DNA of 64,000 nt from Nissolia schottii (Eukaryota; Streptophyta; Magnoliopsida; Fabales; Fabaceae), in contig QANU01107820.1 in NCBI GenBank assembly GCA_003254905.1, positions 3,420-67,419 of the forward strand, written 5' to 3'. Below the pieces are notes generated by a model, which made no database searches, was not told the origin of the DNA, and saw only the letters and a list, made by a program, of their open reading frames with translations. Below are positions 54,028 to 64,000 of the stretch, one piece after another (within the stretch, counting starts at the first letter, position 1; each line of letters begins with the position of its first letter). The translations under genes and the position numbers were made by a program.

Positions 54028-54646
54028 TTAAAAATAAGTTTAAGTAAGTTTAGTATAGGTGGCTCTCGCATCTATAATAGGAATCAAACTCACATTCTTG
54101 TGCCAAATGTGCCAACCATCCTTGATAAATATTTTTAATAATAATACATGATTAAATAATTGTTTATTACATTGCATCAAAACTAAGCTCAAAACTAAAT
54201 CCTTATAAATGCAAGGATAAAATACCTTTTTGATCTTCTAGCTATTCTTGATTTCTTAGTTTGATCCTCTAACTTTCTCATATGTTTCAAATCGATATCA
54301 ATTTTGTCCCCTAACTATTGAATTGGACATGCTTGCAAAAACCATTAGCCTTTGAATGTGCTTTTTGTTTGGTTTATGGAAGTCACATAAGAGAAGAGCG
54401 TGATGGGCTATGGGAGGAATTGAAACATATCCACACGTGGGTTGTGTTAATTCCAAAGTTTGAACATGCTAGTAACATCAAGGGTTATTGACTTATCAGT
54501 ATGGTTGTATGTATGTACAAGGTGATATCCATAGTTCTAGCTGGGAGGTTAAAAATAGTTATATCAAGACTTTGTAAGGGGGTTAGAACGCCTTAGTGGC
54601 GGGTTGCCATATTCTAAATGGGGCTATTATAACTTGTAAGGTAGGA

Positions 54647-55112
54647 GGAGTGAACATGGGTTGGGTCGAGTCAAACCCGACCATGTTTTGGACCGAACCA
54701 ACTTGGGTCGGGTCAAATTTTGATTTTTAGAGTGGGTACCCGCTGGACCTACGACCTGTTTAGGTCGAGTCGGGTTGGTGGGTGAGCCACCATTTTTTTA
54801 AAAAAAATCATTTTTTATAATAAAAATATATATTATGTTTTGATGCATAAAATGGTCTTAAGCAAGAAAAAAAATAAATCCAATAAAAAAAGAAAAAATA
54901 TACTTTTTGTTTTTTAATATATATAATATAATAAAAATAATAAAATAATAAAATAAAATGGCAGGTTGGGTCAGTTTTGACAAGTTAGACCCGACACTCG
55001 ACCCAACAAAAGTGATGGGTCAGGTGGGTCTAACCCATCAACTCACTGACCCAACCTAACTCGACTAAAGGGAGTCGTGTCAGGTCGGGGGGTCAAATCG
55101 ACCCGCTGAACA
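54647..55112. mobile_element. hAT-like foldback element inserted in LINE B
   Basis: The left end 'ggagtgaacatgggttgggt' and the right end, read inverted, 'taggggtgttcagcgggtcg' form imperfect inverted termini. Blocks such as 'gggtcgggtcaaa', 'gacccgacactcgacccaac' and 'aacccatcaactcactgacc' mirror each other. Same general style as the element at 30,188. Confidence 0.6.
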
Positions 55113-55699
55113 CCCCTATAAGGCGGTGTGAAAAAAGAATAAGAAGCATGAATTCATATTAAAGCTATATTTTTTAAAGTGTATGATATGGTCAATTGAA
55201 AATTTCTAGATCTTACTCTTAGTCGCATGGGTTTTGGGTCAGTTTGGAGGTAGTGGATTCTTGAATGTGTGTCAACTGCATCCATGTCTATTATGGTTAA
55301 TGGTGTACCGACGAAATTGTTCAAGACGGATAAGGGACTATGAAAAAGGGACACCATACCCTCGTTCTTATTTCTGCTAGTTTTGGGGTTGAGTCTAGCA
55401 CACTTGAAGGTCTTAGGATTGGTCAGGATGGCACTGTTTTGACACACCTGCAGTTCTGACGATACTATAATATGTTGTCTTGTGAATAAGTTAATAATAA
55501 ATAATTATATTATGTTATTAGACTACTTTTGCTCATTGTTGAGTCTTAGCATCAACTGTCATAAGTCCATCATTATCCATATTGGGTGAGATCGATAACT
55601 GGTGGGTGGCCAATATGAAAACGAGGTTGGGATGTGAGGTTGCAACATTCCCATTCAGTTATCGGCATCCCCGTTGGGAGACTCATCTGCCATAGTCAA

Positions 55700-55870
55700 G
55701 TGTGCGACCCGAGTCGACCCGGATTAATTCAGGCTAAGCCTTAGATATCGGGTAAGCAACCTAAAAAAAAATGATATCTAAGTATTCTGATAGGGGTTAA
55801 CTCGAGAAAAATTAGTACATGGAACCTTGTCATTTAGAACATTGAAAAGAGGATGAGCATGAGGAGATCC
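55700..55870. repeat. Insertion in LINE B containing a dispersed repeat
   Basis: The LINE reading stops near 55,690 and resumes near 55,875. The intervening piece contains 'cgagtcgacccggattaatt' followed by 'ttagatatcgggtaagcaac' and 'ctaaaaaa', matching in diverged form 26,345-26,410. The identity of the repeat is unknown. Confidence 0.45.
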
Positions 55871-57110
55871 AAATATTTTACAAAAACAAGTAAATTGGTA
55901 TTAATCAAGTCTATTATATATAGTTTTGCGTTGTACTATTTATGAATTTTCTGGATGCCTGAGTAGGTTTTTCAAAATATATTAGCCTATAGGGGAGATT
56001 TTTCTAGGGCAAATCGGATGGTCATAGGAGCATTCCATTAATCAAAATGGAGCCAAATTCAGTTTCCCAAGGATCAAGATGGTTTGGGTGTAGGGGATTT
56101 AATTATCAAGAATTCTACACTTTTTTTTTTCAAATGGTGGTGAAGATACTCTCAGGAGGATTGTCGTCTTTGGAAGAGTGTAGTCCAGTCTTGTAACAAA
56201 ACAGAAAACACCAACACTAATGATATGCAACTCCTAAGATCTAACAGAGGGTCGTGGCAAGATATTTGTGGATTATAGAGTAGAGAGATGAGCGATTTAG
56301 AGACATTTGAATCAACAACATAAGGATGAAGTTGGGAGATGGTGCAAGAGTTTTGTTCTAGGAAGATCTCTGGCTTGGCAATAAAAAGCTAAAAGATGTG
56401 TTTCTGCAGCTGTACTCGACATCCTATTTGAAAACATGCAAAATGGTTCTAGGATGAGATGACGTGGATTTAGAGCTTCAAATGGTATAGGAACTTATTT
56501 CAATGGGAGCTAGAACTTTACGTGAGTTTCATATCTATTTGATGCTTATATAATTGCAGGGTATGTCCACAGGATACTTTGGAAGTATCATGACAACAAG
56601 AAGATTTTTTCAACAAATTCCTTTGTTAAGTATGAGAGTTGTGTCATGAACCAGGGGAGCAACATTTGTAGCTTCAGATACACACATAAAGTCTGGAAAG
56701 GTCTCATGCCACCAAGAGTTGAATTGTTAGCATGGTTTGTGTTTGTTGGGAGACTACATACTAAAGACAGATTTTCCATTATGAATATCGTTCAATCACA
56801 TGAGGTTAATTGTGTCCTTTGAGAGGGTGAACAAAAATCGATTACACATTTATTTTTAATTGTGTTCTCTCATAATTTATGGTGTTTGAAAGCCGCAATT
56901 AAATATAATTTGGGCATATCCTTATAATGCACGAGAATTTTTTTTATGCATGGATGAATATTCCATTGCATCATGATAAGAAAAAGTGGAGTATTGCCTT
57001 CTTTAATATGACATGGACTGTCTAAAGGCTAAGAAAAAAGAAGGTTTTTAAGACAAGTCAACATCTATCGAAGAGAGGATATCTACTACAAGGTTTTGGG
57101 TTAATCATTA

Positions 57111-60100
57111 GGCAAAACATTGTTGAGTATACTGATTGTGAGTCAGGGTTGCTATTGATGTATTATGGTTTTTTGCTTGGGTCGTTTTTGTTTATTTTGC
57201 TTCATGTAATCACTATCTTCATTTTTTTAGGGTGGGTACTCTTTTTCTTGTCTTTAGGTTTTTCTCTCAGGATTTTATCAAAGAGAAGTTTTAATGAGGT
57301 TCACTTTTTCTTCATATCGAACATTGTTGAGTCTCAGTAGCTAAGTGGTACTACATTAGTATTCCTTTTGCTTATTTAGGTCTAATGAATGAAATCCTTA
57401 GTTATATATGTGTGTAAAGTTGAGTCAAATTAGGTGTTTTCAAAGTGTGATGAATATACATGAACACTTTTGTCTTTTCATATCCCCTCAATTTATTTAA
57501 CAAAAAGAAATAATAAATAAAAGAAAGGGAATCCTATAACTACAATATCCCCCCTATTATCCCTCACGACACCCACACTTTTCTCTCCCTTCTCTCTCTT
57601 TCTCATGATTTCACCCTCTCCTGAGCCTTCTACACCCCTTCCCCTTCGGTTCTTCTTCTTCTTGCTTCTTTCTCGCAAGCTCCTTTTCTTTTATTTTGTT
57701 GCAACTCTTGGAACCTACTAGCTCCAAAGAGGGAATGTTCATTTTGATTCTTAAAATTGAAAACTTAAATCACTTTAATCTCTGAATTTCAAACACTTTA
57801 TAATACTTAAAGTTGTAAGTTTCACGTTAACTTATATTAGAGGGAGAGGAGGAGGGAGAGGGAGTCGTCAAAGGCAGCGTGGATGGTGAGGATGTGGGGG
57901 TGATGAGGGCGGGAGAGGAGGGTCATCAGCTTGGGCTCTTCTAGGATGCACAAACAATATAAGATTTATCAATGTTCCATTTTATTTTTAGTCATTTATG
58001 ATAAGGTGTGCTAGTGGTCTTAAATCTAACAATTTAAATTTAATGGGTGAACCATTCACCCTAAAAGTAAGGGTGAATGTTAGAATTTGTCAGGATAAAG
58101 TGATATTTTAGCTTAAATGAAACATAAAATACAGTTGTACCTAAAAAGAAAAAAAATCAAACATAGGCGTGCATTACTAGAAATGAATTTGATTATTAAT
58201 TTAATGACATTTAGTAAGCATCTTTCAATGCCTTTTCTACATCAATCATGTAGCGTGTCAATGTTGTCAGTTCGGCATGCCTGTTTCCTCGTTCAAGGAA
58301 CCTTCAAGTAAGAATTTAAGAAATCTATAGTGGGCAACTTTATTTGAATGTCATGTGTCTTATTTTAGAAGACAAAATGATAGATTTTATTTTTAAATTA
58401 ATAAAGTTAAAATGGGTCATATATTTTATTTTATTAATTTAGGACTAAAATTTATCAACTTTATTTTTTAAAGTGAAATCTTTACTTTAAAGGATTCAAA
58501 TTCTAACAACAAGACGTAAACTAAAATAAAAAGGTGCCTTAGAAAGAATAAAAAACTAGATGAAAAAGGAAAAATAATCTCTAAATGTTCCTCATCTTCA
58601 AAGCTAGGAAATAATTTGAATATTTTTAGCAATGTTGATTTGAAAATGTTTTATATTTATGTTTGTTTTAAGATATGAAAATTTATTCCAAAAAATAAAT
58701 CATTCTCAAAAAATTTATTTACCTAAGTTTTTATCAATTTTCATTTCCACTTCAAGAGTTGGGAATGTTTTATTCTTATGTAATGAAATTAATGTGTAGA
58801 AAGACTAATTTATCCCAACTATTATTTTGTTAAGACCAATATACCCTCGCTATTATTTGATTTTTCTTCCCAACCTTTTTTCTTCTTGACACGTATCTTC
58901 CCACAGTAACACTGTTTTTTACTCATTTTATCACTTAGCGCTATATTTAATTAAGGGTTAAATATGTTTTTAGTCCTTCATAAATTTTAAATTTTGTGTT
59001 TTACCTTTCATAAATTTTTTTGCTAAAAATTGTCTCATAAATTTTTTTATAAGTTTTTAGTCTCTACTGTCATGTTAAGCTGTTAACTACTAACATGACA
59101 ATTAACTTGGTCACATGTCACTCACGTAACACAATTAACTCAATTATTGATTTAAGTTTGATTTTTAATTATTCTCTCATTATGTCTTGATTTTGTTTTG
59201 AGCCTATTAATTGGCGTTACCTTATTATACTCTATGCATAACTCATATAATATAATTCAGTTATTTTCTATTCTATGGTTTCTCTTTTATTTTTGTTATG
59301 TCTGTGTATTCGTTCACTCACTACGCTTAACATTAATGTTTGAAATTTCTTCTGGTGCTATGCGTTAATTTCTTATCAAATTCTTTATGAAGAAATTTTT
59401 TAAAAGAAAAAGAAAAACAAACTAGTTACAACATTAGTGAAGAGATGAGAAACTTCGTTCTTGTACTCTCATGGACTTGCCAACCAATTCAAAGATAGCC
59501 TCTGCTCTCCTCCACCTTGCAAGAGGACCAGGACTATAGTCTCTTGCTCAGGTCATTCTTGTTTTTTTTTTTTTTTTTGCTTTGTTTTACTAAAGCAAGG
59601 GAGGAAGAAAATGAGTGTGGAACCGTAAACTCTTATTTTAAGGAAGTTTGAGAGCAACCACTTATCTATAAATTCAACAATCATGTTATTTTTGTTTGTT
59701 AGTAATAAAAACATTAGGAAAAGATTGAGTGAGAATAAAACCCACAATTTTATTTTAGACTAAATTTACCTTTAAATTAAAAAAAAAACTATTTGAGACT
59801 AATTACTTGTGGAGAGAGACTTGCCCCTGCAACTAGTGTATTTTCCCTCAATCAACCTAGTGCTAACAGCGTTGTTGCCTTGTTGGTCATCAATCCACAA
59901 TTTAACTCTTGCAAACTTTCTTTTTAAGAAAAAAAAAGGATTTTTTTTTGAAACAGCATATTGGCTTATGAATTATGATCAACAAATTAATGTAAATTCA
60001 ATAGGTCATACATAGACTAAAATACGTTTAGGATCTTTTAAAATTATATATACTTGTTTATTCAATTTAGTCTTATATATTTAGTAGCCAGAACTAAATT

Positions 60101-60340
60101 GATTAACGTTTAGAAATAAAGGATTAATTTAAATTTTTGCAAAATACAAGACCAAATTGAATAAAATGAGTATAATTAGAGGATAAGAAAATAATTTAAC
60201 CAATATAAGAATGAAAATAAAAATGCAGAGTACCCTTTATTTACACACAAAGAGCCTACAAGGAAGCGAGAACATTAAGGTAAAAGATGGAATAAAATGA
60301 GTAAAACCAAACAAGTCACAATAATATTACATAGTCACAA
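57111..60340. other. Intergenic, no gene recognised
   Basis: 57,111-57,350 may be LINE 3' untranslated sequence. A C/T-rich stretch (57,540-57,700), a G-rich stretch (57,838-57,935) and AT-rich sequence follow. About 58,952-59,160 is a single arm-like repeat (separate entry). Short open stretches show no family pattern. Confidence 0.45.
58952..59160 (+). repeat. Single arm of a Mutator-like/MITE repeat
   Basis: 'gggttaaatatgtttttagt' followed by 'ccttcataaatttt', a 'tttttagtctctac' repeat and 'gtcacatgtcactcacgtaa' follow the same template as the arms at 17,009 and 52,817. No inverted partner was found within the next kilobase. Confidence 0.4.
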
Positions 60341-60557
60341 CCCATTAAAAATAAAAAAAATGGTACAATGAGGAATGAATTTGGTTACATAAGAATATGA
60401 ATGATATAATATTAATAACATAGAAAAGGCAAGCAAAAAAGCCCATGCATGCCACCTCACATTTTTCTCTTCCTGACTCACCTAGTAGCTGAGTTGAAGA
60501 AAAAGAGAAAAATGAAGGTAACAACACAAAACATTAACCTATGCACAAATCAAAAAC

Positions 60558-60737
60558 TCAGAAGAGGAACCCAAATGCAAGAGCAACTAGAGAAGCAAAA
60601 GCAGCTGGCACAAAGAGTGTTGTTGCATCCGACGTGGGACTTGGAGCTGGTGCTTCAGCTGCCGACACACTAGTTGCTACCATTACCAACATGGCCACCA
60701 CCAAAGCCAAGAAAACCTTCATATTCAATGCCTCCAT
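60558..60737 (-). CDS. Arabinogalactan peptide (AG-peptide)
   Basis: The 59-residue minus-strand reading starts MEALNMKVFLALVVAMLVM, giving a signal peptide cleaved probably after VSA. It continues AEAPAPSPTSDATT, the short Ala-Pro/Ser-Pro/Thr core in which prolines are hydroxylated and glycosylated, and ends LFVPAAFASLVALAFGFLF, a GPI-anchor signal. This is the plan of plant AG-peptides: the mature backbone is only about 10-14 residues and is anchored outside the plasma membrane. The length is typical. A second Met at residue 6 could also start, but both give a functional signal peptide. Too short to stand out as a long frame. A TATA box lies about 140 bases upstream and there is a single exon. 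Confidence 0.85.
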   Translation of the reverse strand: MEALNMKVFLALVVAMLVMVATSVSAAEAPAPSPTSDATTLFVPAAFASLVALAFGFLF

Positions 60738-60877
60738 TTCTCAAGAAAAATCGAAGAATTTTACTTGAAAATTTTCTCTAGAGAATATTTTTGAATTGTA
60801 ATTAAGGACTAGAGAAAACTTTGGAACAAAGAGGCTATAGTGGTAGTGGGTGGAGAAAACAGTGCGGCTGTGTGTGA

Positions 60878-60887
60878 CTTTATATAG
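60878..60887 (-). promoter_or_regulatory. TATA box of the AG-peptide gene
   Basis: On the minus strand 'ctatataaag' stands about 140 bases before the ATG, implying a 5' leader of roughly 110 bases. Confidence 0.7.
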
Positions 60888-63177
60888 TTGGTGGCATAGG
60901 GAGGAATGCGGGCAGCCTGCCCGGACTTATAGATAAATTTTTGTATGCCTATGAGCATATTTGAGTTATATTTTATGAATAATATTATCCATTAAGTTTA
61001 TGTGATTATATTTATTTACTTTTTTTTTAAATTTTATTATTAACATAGTTGATTAATCTAATATAAGATATTATGATTATTTCTCTTAGTATAAGGATTT
61101 TTTTAATCTTAAACTTTAAATTATTAAAAAAGAAATAAATTTGTTTATAATTCAATCAACATTAAATTGGTAGATTAAATGTTTTATGAATATATAAAAA
61201 TTTCTTAAACTTGTGTTGAAAAAATGATTAGAAGAACTAACGTATTAATATGTTGATTAAACCTATCATTTTTATAAAATTAATATTTTCTTATTTGATC
61301 CTTAAATACGCTAAGTAATATTTATAAAAATAAATAAATTGATTAATTTCTTCTATGTTTGTGAGTTGGAGGTTAGCGGGCAGGTGCGGCTGCCCTGGTT
61401 AGTTGGACAGCGTGTCTTCATTGGCATTCTTGGTGCTATACAGCTGTCGCCAACGGTTTGTGGGTCCATTTTTTCTTCTTTCTCTCATTTTTATAAAGTG
61501 GTTTTTTCTTTGTGACAATTTCTTTTCTTTTAAATAAATGAAAAAGAAACTATGCTAACCTTTTTTCTTTTGTTTAAAGGAAAAATAATTGGAGTGGTCT
61601 GCGGCTTGATGTGGTTGGTAATGGACAACCCGTATATTGCTTTTCCTTCTTTATTTATAATAATTGGGTGTTGCTTAATTGCTTTTATTGATTTGTATTT
61701 GATTTATTTTGTATATTGAATTTGTTTTTAGTTGTTTTCATGGATACTTTAACAGAGAGGAGGATATATACAGCGGAGGGGGTAGACAAGCTGATCACGT
61801 AAAAATAAGGACAATAATTTAAACGTCATAACATTTGTTAAGAAAAATAATAATTTTAGACACTCCATTTTTTTAAATTATGAAAATAATGTTTTTTTTT
61901 ATAATTTTGTTAATATAAAATAGAAGTTTTTTTGATTGAATTATTAGTATTTATATTTTGTTATTAAGAATTTAATTAACCCGTTTTAACTTGATTAAGT
62001 TCCTTCTTATAAGAATAAAAATCTCTTAATAAGAGGTTTTTTTTTTCATTATCAAAACTAAAAATTGAAATCATTAATTAAGGAATCAAGAACTAGCTGT
62101 TAAACTTCACGTATATAAATAAAAATAAATAACAAATAGAGTAATTATATAATGAATATGTCATTCACACACCATACAAATATAATATCTCCTCTAACAA
62201 AATCGTGTGGTGCTGTTGAGCTGGTTTGAGACTTTTGTTACCTGGACATTCACTGACAATTTGCACAACGATAAGTTTAATGTCAACCAACTAATTTCAT
62301 TTGCTTATTCTCTTGTGTTTGACATGTGGTCGTCATTATCAAGTATTTCCAGGTTAGTTAAATTTTTGTTGACAACATTTCAAATTAGAATGTGAAGAAT
62401 ATTTACAAAATAATTAAATATATAAACTTACACAAGTTAACTACTAATTTAATTTAAAGAAAAAAAAGATATAAATTAAAGATGTTCCTTATATACAGCA
62501 TTAAAGGCTATTGCATTTTACGCCTCTAAATTGAGATTGCGTACGAACCTCACAGTCATAACTCCCTGACCCTACATAAGAACTAGTATAGCAACATGAC
62601 AATTGAGTTTCACGAGCAAGAGCAACAATTCAGATACTCATATCACGTAATGTACGATTGAATATCCATCACAATCTTCTACATGAACCTCATGAAACGC
62701 TTCTCCTTTATTGGTAATCTCTTCTTGATTGTATTCTTTTTGAGTAGTTCTTAATTACTTTCAGAGGAAGAGAAATGTTTTACTCTGATCTACTTAGTAT
62801 TATTTATTACATTAATGAATATGAATAATTTAGGATATACGATAAGGGTAACCAATCTTTGTCAATAGGCCAAATAATAATTAGACTAAAGAACAATTAA
62901 GAATTTCCATGTATTTTCAGTTTGTGTGGTTCTTATACTAGTATACGTGCTCTATGCGTGTGATGATTAATAACCTTTGGTTACTACAATTTTCATGACG
63001 GATATGTCATTTGAAATGAAGATCAAGAAACTTTTAACAATGATGGTGAAGATAGCGTAAACTTTACCCTTTTGAGTTTCATGAGCTCACGGCACGTTGT
63101 GCTTTAATTTTAATAAGAGATGTGGTTTAGTAATCATATCAATGATCTTTCTAAGTTGTAATTAGGGAGAATAATTT
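60888..63177. other. Upstream and intergenic, no gene recognised
   Basis: AT-rich. A GC-richer island lies at about 61,370-61,450 ('gcgggcaggtgcggctgccc'), similar in part to 60,908-60,925 ('gcgggcagcctgcccgg', itself a short palindrome). No coding gene seen. Confidence 0.4.
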
Positions 63178-63569
63178 ATCAAGTGATTTACAGTGAATCA
63201 ATTTTATTTAGCTGCACTTTTAAATTGTGGTTAAATACGTTTTAAAAGTATAACTAAATATATTCTCAATTTTACCCCACCTCATATTTCTTCACTAGTT
63301 TCATTTCATTTAGCAGCGCTTTTAAACTGTGGTTAAATACATTTTAATAGTGTTGCTAAATGCATTATCAATTTTACCCCACATCATTCCTCTTCACGAG
63401 TGTCAATTTCATTTAGCTGCACTTTTAAACTATGATTAAATATATTTTAAAAGTGTGGCTAAATGTATTCTTAATTTTACACACTTCATTTAGCCAATTT
63501 TAAAATGTATCTAACTATAATTTAAACGTGCGACTAAATAAAATTGATTCACTCTAAACTACTTGATGC
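63178..63569. mobile_element. Foldback element made of palindromic tandem units
   Basis: The ends 'atcaagtgatttacagtgaa' and, inverted, 'atcaagtagtttagagtgaa' are matching termini of about 75 bp, continuing 'tcaattttatttag'. Inside are about three tandem units of ~110 bp. Each unit is built around a palindrome: 'tttagctgcacttttaaa' facing 'ttttaaaagtgtggctaaat'. Non-coding. The family is unknown. Confidence 0.65.
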
Positions 63570-64000
63570 ATCATTCTTCCTAACATATAAGATGTAACTT
63601 AAAAGCCTCCTTAGAACAAATATATAACATGCAATGTCGCTGGAATGAATAGTTCAATTGTGTTACTTCTTTGGTCTTAACGGTTTCTTAATTTTAGCCT
63701 TAAAGTGATGCGCAAATCTAAGCCAGTACTCAACACCAAATTCAAACTTTAATTTGTGCCCCTCCCCCTTTTCTAACAACTTTATGATTTTTTCAAAAGG
63801 AGTGTTCATAACGGTATAGGCTTTGCATTTCAGAAAATGGGAATGAAGAGATTTTGATTGTTTGTTGAGTTGGTCACCTACTATATGGACCCCTCCGCCA
63901 CCCTCCTATTCCACTGAAATTGTGACAAGTTATGCTCTCTATTCAAAAATCATTGTCCAAGAAGACAATTGTTTTTTGGCATTAGGTTTCTAGTGACCCT
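63570..64000. other. Window end, no gene recognised
   Basis: AT-rich sequence with no supported gene or repeat. Confidence 0.4.

Larger units (their letters stand above)
54340..57110 (+). pseudogene. L1-type LINE remnant B: reverse transcriptase to C-terminal zinc region
   Basis: Readings in pieces: WVVLIPKFEHASNIKGY, MVVCMYKVISIVLAGRLK (RT, overlapping the part where remnant A stops), then after an inserted element VNGVPTK.FKTDKGL..RDT and PSFLF (YADD-upstream region), TFPFSYLGIPVG-like sequence, YYLWIF.MPE-like sequence, and finally KVWKGLMPPRVELLAWFVFVGRLHTKDR with EVNCVL.EGEQKSITHLFL, the zf-RVT pattern. Because remnants A and B both contain the same RT segment, they are different copies. 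Interrupted by a foldback element (54,647-55,112) and by about 55,700-55,870. Confidence 0.8.

Overview
This is a gene-poor, AT-rich plant nuclear window. It has split genes with GT-AG introns, plant gene families (a G-type lectin receptor kinase, an APR-like thioredoxin-fold protein, an arabinogalactan peptide) and dense, nested plant transposons. Repeat style suggests a legume, possibly Glycine or a relative, but that is an impression and not a demonstrated identification. No rRNA, tRNA, CRISPR array or bacterial-type operon was seen.

Four loci can be supported as genes. (1) An APR-like thioredoxin-fold membrane protein on + at 3754-10950, four exons, whose first exon and intron-1 flank are tandemly duplicated; the second exon-1 copy has lost its splice donor. 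(2) A G-type lectin S-receptor-like kinase on - at 13846-19537, seven exons, with an intact kinase half but a one-base frame problem at the end of exon 1; a broken second copy lies just upstream at 20.1-20.4 kb. (3) A two-exon, acidic, single-span membrane protein of an uncharacterised plant family on + at 35142-36838. (4) A 59-residue arabinogalactan peptide on - at 60558-60737, with a clear TATA box.

Most of the rest is mobile DNA. 1-2.7 kb holds LTR-like sequence. Intron 1 of the kinase carries two foldback elements. 21.5-25.56 kb is a CACTA-type element with a 3-bp target duplication and exons of an unidentified gene on its minus strand. 29.7-30.07 kb is a short Helitron. 30.2-31.0 kb is a hAT-like foldback. 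37.5-37.8 kb is the 3' end of an RTE-type LINE. 38.6-41.2 kb is a decayed Helitron with PIF1-type helicase remains. 41,207-42,522 is an N-bounded 1,316-bp copy of 38,885-40,200 and looks like an assembly artefact. 42.5-44.9 kb is a tandem array of LTRs with two direct LTR-LTR junctions. 46,141-46,566 is a solo LTR with a perfect 5-bp target duplication. 50.6-57.1 kb is two overlapping decayed L1-type LINEs with foldback elements in or beside them. 63.2-63.6 kb is an inverted-repeat element built from palindromic units.

The genes do not form a pathway together; they are independent plant loci separated by transposon sediment. The observations most worth checking are the LTR-LTR junctions with the exact TTAA spacer expected of a 2-LTR junction, the N-bounded duplicate contig, the exon-1 duplication of the APR-like gene, the frameshifted receptor kinase, and the gene exons inside the CACTA element.
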